Source of the DNA: Spongorhabdus nitratireducens
GTDB lineage: Bacteria; Pseudomonadota; Gammaproteobacteria; Pseudomonadales; Endozoicomonadaceae
NCBI GenBank assembly: GCA_947387575.1
Contig: CANDOC010000013.1
Span: 62,001-126,000 of the forward strand
DNA length: 64,000 nucleotides
Direction: 5' to 3'
Within the stretch, counting starts at the first letter, position 1; each line of letters begins with the position of its first letter. Positions 55,367-64,000 of this stretch are shown here, one piece after another. The notes below the pieces were generated by a model. The model did not search any database and was not told the DNA's origin. It saw only the letters and a program-made list of their open reading frames with translations. The translations under genes and the position numbers were made by a program.

Positions 55367-56518
55367 TCAGTTGGCGACTTTACGCTCGTAACTTTCCTTG
55401 ATGTCGTTAAAGTAAGAAGCAATCGGGAAACTCTTGCCCTTGGTGGCCAGATCTTCAGGGGTGATTTCCAGGAACAGCTTGTCCCAGTCAGCGGCATCAA
55501 GCTCGTTTTTAACATGCTGGGCATCGATACCCGGATACCAGTTGAAGCGCTTGACGATGCCTTCTGCCTGTACCTGCGGGCTGGTGGCCAGCTCGATAAA
55601 GTCCCTTGCCAGCTTCATGTTCTCAGCCCGTTTTGGCAACACATAGTACATCGGCTGTCCCGGCATACCCGGTGCAATCAGCTGCAGTTTGACACTGGGC
55701 GGCAGTTTGCCCTGGGCTTTCCAGGTGTAGAACATATCCACCCAGACCGGACCCATATAGATCTCGCCACGGTTCAGCATATCGAGGGTTCCGGCATTGC
55801 CCGGGGTAAAGGTAACGTTTTTATTGAAATCCTTAAGGTCGGCCAGTGCCTTGTTCCAGCTGTCTTTTACCTGAGGGTCATAAGGGCCTTCAGTCAGTTT
55901 TCCGGCATCGGAACCATAGGCGTATATCCATCCGGTGACAAAGCTGACACCGGACATACCGTTCTTGATGCCATTGTAACCAAAGGTCTTGGGATGTTTT
56001 TTGGTAAACGCGATCAGTTCATCATAGCTGGAAGGTGGATTAGGAATAATGCTGCTGTTGTAGGCTAGGGCGGTCTGGCTGTGGAACATCGGCATAACAT
56101 AGCCGGTGACATTGGAGCCAAGTGCATTTTCGGTAGTCGCCCGGGTTGCCAGTTCACCGGTGCGGATCTCATCCTTGTAACGCGACAGCAGGCTTTCATT
56201 AACCATCTTGCCACCGAACTTCTGGTGCACCACTGCAACATCAATGTCGTAGTTGTTGGCACCACTCCTTTCCTGCGCAACCAGCTTTTCAAAAATCTTG
56301 TTGGAACCGGAATCTCCCGGTCCGGTACCTACAACCCGGACTTTAACCCCGGGATGGCTCTTTTCAAAACGTGGTGCCAGATATTCTTTGACGTAGTCCA
56401 CCATATTCTGGCCACCGGCGGTGGTGACATTAAGTACAGTCTCGGCACTGGCGAAACTGGCAGAGAGTCCCAGAGCAACTGCCAGACAGCTGCCGGCAAC
56501 GGCTTTCAGTTTGAACAT
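55367..56518 (-). CDS. ABC importer 2, periplasmic binding protein
   Basis: 383 residues from the ATG at 56518 with a signal peptide (MFKLKAVAGSCLAVALGLSA...ASA). Type-I/PotD-like binding protein (TTAGGQNMVDYVKEYLAPRFEKSHPGVKV, later RPEN-type AENMKLARDFIELATSP). The ligand is not deducible. Within the iol operon, it should bind an inositol compound or conjugate. The extra N-terminal 47 codons of the open frame are overlap with the ATPase gene. Confidence 0.88.
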   Translation of the reverse strand: MFKLKAVAGSCLAVALGLSASFASAETVLNVTTAGGQNMVDYVKEYLAPRFEKSHPGVKVRVVGTGPGDSGSNKIFEKLVAQERSGANNYDIDVAVVHQKFGGKMVNESLLSRYKDEIRTGELATRATTENALGSNVTGYVMPMFHSQTALAYNSSIIPNPPSSYDELIAFTKKHPKTFGYNGIKNGMSGVSFVTGWIYAYGSDAGKLTEGPYDPQVKDSWNKALADLKDFNKNVTFTPGNAGTLDMLNRGEIYMGPVWVDMFYTWKAQGKLPPSVKLQLIAPGMPGQPMYYVLPKRAENMKLARDFIELATSPQVQAEGIVKRFNWYPGIDAQHVKNELDAADWDKLFLEITPEDLATKGKSFPIASYFNDIKESYERKVAN

Positions 56519-56558
56519 TATTATTTCCTCGGTTGTTTTATTACTCTTCCGTAAGCAT

Positions 56559-57647
56559 TTATCCGGCGATAGCGCTGTTTTCGCGTGCCGGGTAGATATG
56601 CAGAGCCTCCGGTGGCAGATTGATCTGCACCAGACTCTGTTCATCCAGGGCCTTGTCATGGTCGACTATGCAGGTTGCATCACCCAGCTTGATGCTGTGT
56701 CGATAACCCTGACCCATGTAGGATCTCTGTAATACGATGGCTTCGGCGGGGAATCCCTGATCGGCTGTATTGGCTTCAGGCGCCAGTGAGACTTCATTAC
56801 TGCGGAAATACACGTCAACCCTGCCTTCATAGCTGCTGGCCGAGGTATAGGGAACCGGCAGCGGGGCATCACAATGATCCAGCTTGAGCCAGTCCTTGTC
56901 CTGTTTATGGTAAACGGTACCTGTCAGTTTATTCTCTGCGCCCATAAAATCGGCAACAAAAGCAGAAGCCGGCGAGCAGTAGAGTGACTCCGGTGAACCA
57001 GCCTGTTCAATTTTGCCCTGGTTGAGAATAATGACCTTGTCAGCCATCGACATGGCTTCTTCCTGGTCATGGGTCACCATAATGGCGGTGAAACCGAGTT
57101 TTTTCTGCAGGCTCTTGATTTCATGTCGTACCGAGGCACGAACGCGGGCATCAAGATTCGACAGTGGTTCATCCAACAGCAGGATGGACGGTTCTACTGC
57201 CAGTGCTCGGGCCAGTGCAATCCGCTGCCGTTGACCGCCGGACAAACCGGTGACCGGGCGATGCTCATATCCTGTCAGATTTACCAGCTCCAGTACTTCG
57301 CTGACTTTCTGTTCAATTTCAGCTTGAGATTTTTTCCGCAGTTTCAGGGCATAGGCGATATTCTGAAACACGGTCATATGGGGCCACAGGGCGTATGATT
57401 GAAACACCATGGCCATATTGCGGTGCTCAGGCGGCAGGTTAGTGATATCGGTGGTATTGGTAACGAGACTGCCCGATGCAGGTTTAAGAAAACCGGCCAG
57501 TACCTGCAACAGTGTTGTTTTTCCACATCCGGATGGACCCAGCAGGGCAACAAACTCCCCTGGCTGAATGGAAAAGGAGATGCCATCAAGGACTGGCGTT
57601 TTGCTATAACCTGCAACCAGATCGGTTACTTGCAAGGAATCAGACAT
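56559..57647 (-). CDS. ABC importer 2, ATPase
   Basis: 362 residues. Walker A GPSGCGKTT, signature LSGGQRQR, Walker B ILLLDEPLSN, switch His in VTHDQEEAMS, and a TOBE-like C-terminal part. UgpC/PotA type. First gene of importer 2, 137 bases after iolE across a strong stem-loop. Confidence 0.93.
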   Translation of the reverse strand: MSDSLQVTDLVAGYSKTPVLDGISFSIQPGEFVALLGPSGCGKTTLLQVLAGFLKPASGSLVTNTTDITNLPPEHRNMAMVFQSYALWPHMTVFQNIAYALKLRKKSQAEIEQKVSEVLELVNLTGYEHRPVTGLSGGQRQRIALARALAVEPSILLLDEPLSNLDARVRASVRHEIKSLQKKLGFTAIMVTHDQEEAMSMADKVIILNQGKIEQAGSPESLYCSPASAFVADFMGAENKLTGTVYHKQDKDWLKLDHCDAPLPVPYTSASSYEGRVDVYFRSNEVSLAPEANTADQGFPAEAIVLQRSYMGQGYRHSIKLGDATCIVDHDKALDEQSLVQINLPPEALHIYPARENSAIAG

Positions 57648-57749
57648 TACTTATACGACTTTTATTATGGTTATTCTGATTTGACTGTTTCGTGCGGCAT
57701 TATTTGCAGCAAGAAAACAGTCGGTATCGTGAATGACTGCTGTATGTTT

Positions 57750-57773
57750 TACGCCCTTAAAGTTAAGGGCGTA
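57750..57773. other. Intergenic stem-loop between iolE and importer 2
   Basis: TACGCCCTTAA / TTAAGGGCGTA, perfect 11-bp stem with a 2-nt spacer and no T-tract on the minus strand. May stabilise the upstream iol message or partially terminate. Confidence 0.6.
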
Positions 57774-57784
57774 TGACAGAAATA

Positions 57785-58681
57785 TCAGACTATGTTCAGT
57801 CCGGCTTGCTGACAATAGTTTTTCAGGTTTTCTGCTCCCATGGTTGCATAAGTCAGCGGATGGGCAATTACAGGGTCCTGTTCGGCTTCAACAACCAGCC
57901 AGCCCTGATAGTCACTCTGACTTACATGCGGAAACAGCGCGGGGTAATCGACAGAACCATCACCGGGCACGGTGAAAACACCATTCAGAACTGCATCCAG
58001 AAAACTCAGGTTGCGATTCAGGGCATCATCCAGCACATGACTGCGCACGTCCTTGCAGTGAATATGGTTGATTCTGTCTGAGTGTTTGTTAAATACCTTG
58101 ACTGGATCTCCACCGGCATAGGTCAGGTGCCCGGTATCAAGCAAGAGGCCGACCGCTGATCCGGTATTTTCTATCAACAGATCAATTTCCTGTTCAGTCT
58201 GAATAACGGTGCCCATATGGTGGTGATAAGCAATTTGTACACCACGGGATTTGGTGTATTCAGCCAAAGCCGTTAACTTTGAACCGAATTCCTGCCACTG
58301 TTTCTGAGTCATGACCGGGCGATGAGAAACCGGTGCAGTCTGGTCACCGTGAATACAGCCGGTGACTTCGCAATAGACCATCACGGTTGCTCCCAGGGCT
58401 TCCAGCAAGGCCAGATGATCTTCGATGGCAGCAATTTCTTCCTCAACCGAATGCTCTAACAGGCGGCCACTGAACCAGCCGGAAATCAATGCCAGACCGT
58501 GATTATTAAGAATGGGACCCAGAGTTTCAGCCTGACGGGGAAACTTGTTACCCAGTTCAAAGCCTGAATAGCCCGCCTGCTTACCCTCGGACAGACAAAC
58601 CTCCAGCGGGGTGTCTGCTCCCAGTGATGGCAGGTCATCATTGGTCCAGGTCAGTGGATTTATACCAATTCGTACGCTCAT
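57785..58681 (-). CDS. iolE: myo-Inosose-2 dehydratase
   Basis: 298 residues, sugar-isomerase-like TIM barrel. It begins IGINPLTWTNDDLPSLG, a typical IolE opening, and shows YHHHMGTVIQTEQEIDLL, LLLDTGHLTYAGGDP, NHIHCKDVR and PGDGSVDYPALF metal/substrate motifs. It dehydrates 2-keto-myo-inositol to 3D-trihydroxycyclohexane-1,2-dione, the substrate of IolD encoded just upstream. Confidence 0.96.
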   Translation of the reverse strand: MSVRIGINPLTWTNDDLPSLGADTPLEVCLSEGKQAGYSGFELGNKFPRQAETLGPILNNHGLALISGWFSGRLLEHSVEEEIAAIEDHLALLEALGATVMVYCEVTGCIHGDQTAPVSHRPVMTQKQWQEFGSKLTALAEYTKSRGVQIAYHHHMGTVIQTEQEIDLLIENTGSAVGLLLDTGHLTYAGGDPVKVFNKHSDRINHIHCKDVRSHVLDDALNRNLSFLDAVLNGVFTVPGDGSVDYPALFPHVSQSDYQGWLVVEAEQDPVIAHPLTYATMGAENLKNYCQQAGLNIV

Positions 58682-58703
58682 TATTATTGTTGTCCGTTAG
58701 CTT

Positions 58704-60560
58704 CTAATAGGGCTGATTCTGTTTGCCTGCGGTGTAGTTTTCCCGGGCCTGGTTCACCTCGGTCCGCTCGGATACTTCGGGCACAGCTACATCCCACCAG
58801 AAACCACCTTCAGAAGTGCAGAAGGGATCGGTATCCAGGGTAATAACATAGGAGCGGTCTGCAGCCCGGGCCCGACCTACGGCAGCTTCCAGATCATCAA
58901 GACTGTCGACCTTTTCGGACAGGGCACCCATTGCCGCAGCGTGGGCGGCAAAATCAATTTTCGGTGCGCCTTCGTCCACTGACTGGCAGTTTTCCAGCAG
59001 GTTGTTGAAGGAAGCCCCGCCGGTGGCATTCTGCAGCCGGTTAATACAGCCGAACCCGCGGTTATCCAGTACGACAACAGTAATCTTGTGACCCAGCATC
59101 ACGCTGGTGGCCAGCTCGGAATTGAGCATCATGTAGGAGCCATCACCGACGACTACAATCACCTCGCGTTCGGGATTGGCCATTTTGACGCCCATACCGC
59201 CGGCTATTTCATAGCCCATACAGGAGTAGCCATATTCAAGGTGGTAGCCCTTGATATCATCCGTACGCCAGAGTTTATGCAGTTCGCCGGGTAAACCACC
59301 GGCAGCGCAAACGACGATGTCTTTCTTGCCTGAAGCACGCTTTACTGCCCCCAGTACCTGGGCATCGGATGGCAGACCGGTTTTTGTCTCGACTGTTGTT
59401 GCCGTGATCTCATCGTAATAACGGTTCCACTGCGTGGTCAGGGCTTGAGCCTGCTGTTGCCATGTTTCACTGATATGCCAGTCAGACAGTTGTTGCCCTA
59501 ATACCTGTAGCCCCAGTCGTGCATCTGTTACCAGAGAAAAGGCATTGTGTTTGATAGCATCAAAACCGGCGACATTAAGCTGGATCAGTTTCACATCCGG
59601 ATTGCTGAACAGGGTACGGGAAGCCGTGGTAAAGTCCTGCAGCCGGGTACCTACGGCAAGTACCACATCAGCCTGCTGCGCCAGTTGGTTGGCGGCTTCT
59701 GAACCGGTTACGCCAATAGCACCGGCATTATTGGGTGAATCCCATAGTAAAGCCCCCTTTCCGGCCTGGGTCTCGGTGACCGGAATACCGGTTTGTTCGG
59801 CAAACTTCTTCAGCTCTTCAGTGGCTTCTGAATAGTGAACTCCGCCGCCGGCAATCAGCAGTGGCTTTTCTGCATTGGCCAGCAGTTCGACAGCGGTTTG
59901 TAGTTCCCGTTCGTCTGCAGCCTGACGACGCATGTAGTGCACTTTGGGGGCAAAAAAGCTTTCAGGATAATCATAGGCTTCAGCCTGAACATCCTGACAG
60001 AGCGACAGGGTAACAGGGCCACAGTTTGCCGGATCAGTCAGGGTCTGAACGGCAACTGGTAGGCTGGTGATAATCTGTTCCGGGCGGGTGATCCGGTCAA
60101 AGTAGCGGCTGACCGGGCGAAAACAGTCATTGGTTGTAACCGTGGGATCACCGAAGCACTCGACCTGTTGCAGAACCGGGTCCGGAGTCCGGTTGGCAAA
60201 GGTGTCTCCAGGCAGAAACAATACCGGTAGCCGGTTAACATGAGCCAGTGCTGCGGCTGTGACCATATTGGCAGCCCCTGGGCCAATAGATGTCGTACAG
60301 GCCATCATTCGACGGCGGTTGTTTGCCTTGGCAAATGCAATAGCGGCATGAGCCATGCCCTGTTCGTTGTGGGCCCGGAAGGTGGGGAGTTGCTCCCGGC
60401 TCTGATAAAGCGCTTCTCCCAGACCGGCGACATTGCCGTGACCAAAAATAGCAAAGACGCCTTCAAACAGGGGGTGAACCTTGCCATCAATATCAACACG
60501 CTGGGCCGACAGGTATTTGACCAGAGCTTGCGCCATGGTCAGGCGTATTGTTTTTATCAT
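58704..60560 (-). CDS. iolD: 3D-(3,5/4)-trihydroxycyclohexane-1,2-dione hydrolase
   Basis: 618 residues, ThDP-dependent enzyme of the acetolactate-synthase fold. The catalytic Glu is in RAHNEQGMAHAAIAFAKA; the ThDP-Mg motif is VGDGSYMMLNSELATSV...LDNRGFGCINRLQ. It opens the ring to 5-deoxyglucuronate. Its ATG overlaps the stop of iolC by four bases (ATGA), so translation is coupled. Confidence 0.96.
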   Translation of the reverse strand: MIKTIRLTMAQALVKYLSAQRVDIDGKVHPLFEGVFAIFGHGNVAGLGEALYQSREQLPTFRAHNEQGMAHAAIAFAKANNRRRMMACTTSIGPGAANMVTAAALAHVNRLPVLFLPGDTFANRTPDPVLQQVECFGDPTVTTNDCFRPVSRYFDRITRPEQIITSLPVAVQTLTDPANCGPVTLSLCQDVQAEAYDYPESFFAPKVHYMRRQAADERELQTAVELLANAEKPLLIAGGGVHYSEATEELKKFAEQTGIPVTETQAGKGALLWDSPNNAGAIGVTGSEAANQLAQQADVVLAVGTRLQDFTTASRTLFSNPDVKLIQLNVAGFDAIKHNAFSLVTDARLGLQVLGQQLSDWHISETWQQQAQALTTQWNRYYDEITATTVETKTGLPSDAQVLGAVKRASGKKDIVVCAAGGLPGELHKLWRTDDIKGYHLEYGYSCMGYEIAGGMGVKMANPEREVIVVVGDGSYMMLNSELATSVMLGHKITVVVLDNRGFGCINRLQNATGGASFNNLLENCQSVDEGAPKIDFAAHAAAMGALSEKVDSLDDLEAAVGRARAADRSYVITLDTDPFCTSEGGFWWDVAVPEVSERTEVNQARENYTAGKQNQPY

Positions 60561-62491
60561 ACTTGCTCCGTTCTGCTGCTACGCCATGCTGCAACCAGCT
60601 GACTGTAATTGGCAGCTACTGCATCAATAAACTGTTGATCGTTTATTTCACCGGCGAACCACTGTCGACTGGGAGCTCCAAACAGGGTGCGGCCGACAGT
60701 AAACCCTTTACAGATATCGAATCCGGCACTTTGTCTGAAACAGACCGTCAGTTCGTCCAGCGGTGCATCCAGGCCCAGCATAACCACACCACGACAATGG
60801 GGGGAACGATTTTTGATAACGGCACTGACCTTTTCCCATGCGGCGGCAGGCATCGCTGGCAGCTTCCACCAGTCGGGACGGATACCCAGGTTATAGAGTC
60901 GGGTCAGGGCATCAGCCAGGGTGTCGTCATTCTGCTCGCTGCCTGCCGGTGGAATGATTTCAAGTAACAGCTCATGGCCTGACATACAGCAGGCCTGAAA
61001 TAGTTCTGCCAGCTGTCGCTCCTGCCTGAGTCTGAGCTCATGCTGGTCTGCGGTGTGATAAAATACCAGACACTTGACTACATGTTCCTGAGGCCAGTTT
61101 TTCAGGCGGTCACCGATTGAATGACCTCCTTCAAGTTCCAGCGGTCGGGATGAAGGTAGTTCAACCGGGCGTGCAATCCACCATCCGTTACCGGTCACTT
61201 CATTCAGTGCATCCTGACCGTAAGTGTCGTCTATAAGAACACCGATACTGTCGCTGACACCGTTATTTTCAGCCCCGGTTTTTACCGCACTGATGAGCAA
61301 CTGCTTCAGCTTGTGAATACGTTCCGGATCGGCGCCCATCTCGGTTGCCATTTCCAGAAACTGTTTGCGATGGTCAAATGCCAGACCGCAGATTTCCTGC
61401 CATTCAGGCTGAGAGCGGGTCGTTACCCGGTGCAGATAATTCAGCTCGTTGTCCAGATCCGGTCTGGGAATCGATGCGGCATGCTCGATGTAATAATCCA
61501 GCTCCTCGGATGAGGGAATAGCAGGGGTGCAGCCGTGACGGGAAACCACCAGAGCACCACAGGCATTGGCATAGGTGCAACTGGCCTGATTTGATTCATC
61601 CCGTAACCAGCCGCGTAGAAAACCAGACAGAAAAGCGTCACCGGCACCCAGTACATTCAGTACATCAACCCGAACCCCGGTAAATACTTCAAACTCATCA
61701 CTGTGGTCGGGAATATCTGCATCCAGTACAGTGCAGCCAAGAGGGCCCAGCTTCAGCACAATAGTGGCATTGGTCAGTGTGCGTATGGTTTTCAGGGCAG
61801 TGATGGTATCGGTGCTGCCACCTGCAATATGGATTTCTTCTTCGGTTCCAACCAGCAGATCAAGATCGGGTAATACCGACTGCAGATGAGAAGAGACACT
61901 GCTGGATGATATAAACCGGGTTTCACCATCTCCATGCCCGGTCAGTCCCCACAGCACCGGACGGTAATCAATATCCAGAATAACCTTGGTACCTGCTGCT
62001 TTTGCAGCGGCAATTGCGGTCTGACAGGTGGCGTAAGTCTGCTCGGTAGAAAGATGGGTTCCCGTAATCAGCAGGCTCTTGCTGGAGGCTATAAACTCCG
62101 GCGTAAAGTCGCTGCTGTCCAGGGCCATATCGGCACAGTCGTTACGGTAGAATATCAGCGGAAAGGTTTCCTGATCCTTGATTCCCAGAATAACAAGTCC
62201 GGTCAGGCGCTCCTTGTCTGTTACTACATAACTGGTATCGACGCCTTCACGAGCCAACTGTTCGCGTACAAACCGGCCCATGTGCTCATCCCCGACCCGG
62301 GTCAGCATGGCTGATTTAAGCCCCAGTCTGGCAGTGCCGCAGGCTATATTCCCGGATGAGCCACCAATGTATTTGGCAAAGCTGGACATATCTTCCAGCC
62401 GGCTGCCAATCTGCTCTCCGTAGAGATCTACGGCAGCCCTGCCAAGACAAATCACGTCCAGCGGTCTTGAGCCGGAATGACTGTTTTCCAT
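60557..62491 (-). CDS. iolC: Fused 5-dehydro-2-deoxygluconokinase / DUF2090 aldolase-like protein
   Basis: About 644 residues from the ATG at 62491; a GTG three bases earlier is possible. The N-terminal PfkB kinase (ICLGRAAVDLYGEQIG..., GAGDAFLSGFLRGW with the catalytic Asp) is IolC. The C-terminal ~310 residues (QFLEMATEMGADPERIHKLKQL... to KGFTVGRTLFG) form the DUF2090 domain, a class I aldolase-like fold. The fused enzyme may phosphorylate 2-deoxy-5-keto-gluconate and also cleave the product, replacing a separate IolJ. This fusion is common in proteobacterial iol clusters. It follows the dehydrogenase gene without a gap. Confidence 0.94.
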   Translation of the reverse strand: MENSHSGSRPLDVICLGRAAVDLYGEQIGSRLEDMSSFAKYIGGSSGNIACGTARLGLKSAMLTRVGDEHMGRFVREQLAREGVDTSYVVTDKERLTGLVILGIKDQETFPLIFYRNDCADMALDSSDFTPEFIASSKSLLITGTHLSTEQTYATCQTAIAAAKAAGTKVILDIDYRPVLWGLTGHGDGETRFISSSSVSSHLQSVLPDLDLLVGTEEEIHIAGGSTDTITALKTIRTLTNATIVLKLGPLGCTVLDADIPDHSDEFEVFTGVRVDVLNVLGAGDAFLSGFLRGWLRDESNQASCTYANACGALVVSRHGCTPAIPSSEELDYYIEHAASIPRPDLDNELNYLHRVTTRSQPEWQEICGLAFDHRKQFLEMATEMGADPERIHKLKQLLISAVKTGAENNGVSDSIGVLIDDTYGQDALNEVTGNGWWIARPVELPSSRPLELEGGHSIGDRLKNWPQEHVVKCLVFYHTADQHELRLRQERQLAELFQACCMSGHELLLEIIPPAGSEQNDDTLADALTRLYNLGIRPDWWKLPAMPAAAWEKVSAVIKNRSPHCRGVVMLGLDAPLDELTVCFRQSAGFDICKGFTVGRTLFGAPSRQWFAGEINDQQFIDAVAANYSQLVAAWRSSRTEQV

Positions 62492-62494
62492 CAC

Positions 62495-63715
62495 TTAATT
62501 TACTCCCACTGGATTACGTCCGGATAATACCCCGGTCGTCTGTTCTGATTGTTTGTTGTTGTCTTTTATACTGCCTGCAACAGTTACTGAGGCAGGAATC
62601 TTTACCCAGCGCTGTTCACGACAGGAGGCTTCTGCTGCATCGAGCACCAGATGATCCTGATAAGCAGCCCGGAAGTCAGGCCATATTGGCTGGTCTGCAG
62701 CAACACCCTGCAGCAGATCCCGGACTTCAACTGCTTTCATATCGTTGTAGCCCAGGCCATGGCCGGCGCTGACGCAGAAATTCATATAATCCGGATGTTC
62801 CGGTCCGGTCAGAATCCGTTTGAAACCCTGGCGTGCCTGTTGCTGTCCGGCCTGGTAGATATGCAGCTCGGACAGTCTTTCCTGGTCAAATATCAATGAG
62901 CCTTTGGTCCCGGTCACCTCAAACCAGAGGCCATTTTTGCGTCCCCAGGCAATGCGTGATGCTTCAATAGAGCCCGTGGCACCATTACTGAAGCGCAGCA
63001 TCATCTGGATCAGATCTTCATTTTCGACCTCGGCCTGATTATCTGGCTGACCGGAGAGCGAGCGCTGCCGGTGAACTGTGCGTGAATCTGCACAAACTTC
63101 ATTAATGGGTGCAACAAGGTGCTGGGCCAGATTGACTATATGCGAACCGAGGTCATTCAGTGCTCCGGAACCGGACAGCTGTCGCTTCAATCGCCATGAA
63201 AACGGGGTGTCAGGGTCAGCCAGATAGTCTTCATTGAAGACGCTCCTGAAATGGACGACTTCGCCGATCTCTCCCTGTTGGATAATTTCTCTGGCCAGTT
63301 GAATAGTCGGGTTCTTGGCATAGTTGAAACCCACCAGAGTTTTGACACCGGCCTGTTCGGCTGCAAGTGTTATCTCCAGTGCATCATTGGCGCACATGGC
63401 CAGCGGTTTTTCACAATACACATGTTTACCTGCAGCAATGGCAGCCAGCGCCATATCCTTGTGCAGATAATTGGGAGAACAGATATCAACAATATCGATA
63501 TCCGGATCAGTGACCAGCTGTCGCCAGTCACCGGTTGAACGTCTGAATCCCAGTTCGGATGCTTTGGTGCTGGCAAGGTCATCATTGACCTCGGCCAGCA
63601 TTTCAAAAGTCACTTCAGTGTCCAGACTGAAAACGGCAGGTGCCGTTTTGAAGGCAATGGCATGGGCTTTACCCATATATCCCGTGCCGATAAGACCTAT
63701 ACGGATTTTTTTCAT
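62495..63715 (-). CDS. iolG: Inositol-2-dehydrogenase-type Gfo/Idh/MocA oxidoreductase
   Basis: 406 residues. Rossmann motif IGLIGTGYMGKAHA at the N-terminus, EKPLA at the catalytic Lys, and DLGSHIVNLAQHLV with the catalytic His region. At 406 residues it is longer than Bacillus IolG (about 344), closer to the scyllo-inositol dehydrogenase and IolU/IolW-type relatives, so oxidation of myo- versus scyllo-inositol is not settled. The C-terminal 30 residues are polar. It is the first gene of the minus arm; its promoter region carries RpiR-type boxes. Confidence 0.82.
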   Translation of the reverse strand: MKKIRIGLIGTGYMGKAHAIAFKTAPAVFSLDTEVTFEMLAEVNDDLASTKASELGFRRSTGDWRQLVTDPDIDIVDICSPNYLHKDMALAAIAAGKHVYCEKPLAMCANDALEITLAAEQAGVKTLVGFNYAKNPTIQLAREIIQQGEIGEVVHFRSVFNEDYLADPDTPFSWRLKRQLSGSGALNDLGSHIVNLAQHLVAPINEVCADSRTVHRQRSLSGQPDNQAEVENEDLIQMMLRFSNGATGSIEASRIAWGRKNGLWFEVTGTKGSLIFDQERLSELHIYQAGQQQARQGFKRILTGPEHPDYMNFCVSAGHGLGYNDMKAVEVRDLLQGVAADQPIWPDFRAAYQDHLVLDAAEASCREQRWVKIPASVTVAGSIKDNNKQSEQTTGVLSGRNPVGVN

Positions 63716-64000
63716 TATTATTTTTCCGCTGCTACAGGTGCTAGCACATTCAACGCGTGCTGTGTCTTACTGTCGCTTATCTTCGACGTCAGGTTTCATA
63801 AAGTATCGAAATAGAATTTATTTTTCAAAATTATTTTTAATGAAATATAAAATTCTTATGAGTTCGCAGCTTTCTGCGGCAACAGGTTGTCATAACACCG
63901 ATAAAGCTGTTGACATGATGTCGGTTTTCAAGCGAAAGTGGTGACGGAATTTTTATTCCATATTTTATTTTTTGAGAATATATTTTATCTCAATCTTGTG
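63716..64000. promoter_or_regulatory. Promoter region of the minus iol arm with RpiR-type boxes
   Basis: Very AT-rich. A clear GGAA-TTTTTA-TTCC lies at 63946-63959, and weaker copies (GAATTTATTTTTC near 63812, GAAATATAAAATTC near 63843) suggest several operator half-sites. No gene starts inside. Confidence 0.6.

Overview
The window is chromosomal DNA of a gammaproteobacterium. The conserved block pheS-pheT-ihfA-merR followed by tRNA-Pro(GGG) is the pseudomonad/Oceanospirillales arrangement. The near-50% G+C core, three RND efflux systems, a secreted endonuclease I and the inositol/phosphonate genes fit a marine, possibly host-associated, Oceanospirillales-type bacterium. The genus is inference only.

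Layout. 1-1.4 kb: the 3' part of a TmpA/TmpB-like phosphonate-oxidation pair, cut by the window edge. 1.5-2.4 kb: a secreted acidic orphan. 2.6-6.9 kb: translation/nucleoid core (pheST, ihfA, merR-like, tRNA-Pro). 6.9-15.7 kb: an accessory island at the 3' end of tRNA-Pro. It has two stacked relics of the same integrase type, each following a copy of the tRNA 3' end, a secreted orphan, a tightly coupled four-gene operon built around a MORC-like GHKL ATPase (best candidate for an undescribed defence system), and toxin-antitoxin debris. 15.7-20 kb: a TetR / coniferyl-aldehyde-dehydrogenase-like / HlyD / DUF2955 module. 20.4-26.3 kb: RND pump 1, a secreted orphan and a second TetR. 27.3-32.8 kb: AraC regulator divergent from RND pump 2. 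33.1-34.8 kb: a Zur box upstream of a MerC-like protein and FolE2 (zinc-sparing module). 35-42.5 kb: NTF2-like protein, RND pump 3, DUF1499 protein and a multidomain secreted endonuclease I. 42.8-47 kb: a sulfatase-like protein without the usual catalytic motif, a 10TM metal exporter with a ferritin-like partner behind a Fur-like box, and a DJ-1/PfpI protein.

47.2-64 kb is one functional unit of two converging arms meeting at a bidirectional terminator (53.5 kb). The plus arm has an RpiR-type regulator, an AfuABC-like (sugar-phosphate type) ABC importer and an inositol-monophosphatase-family enzyme. The minus arm has an iolG-like dehydrogenase, iolC-DUF2090, iolD and iolE, then a second complete ABC importer. 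GGAA-N6/7-TTCC palindromes lie upstream of the regulator, upstream of the first binding protein and upstream of the minus arm, so one regulator probably controls both. I propose that the cell imports a phosphorylated inositol compound, removes the phosphate and feeds the inositol into the Iol pathway. iolA and iolB are not in the window.
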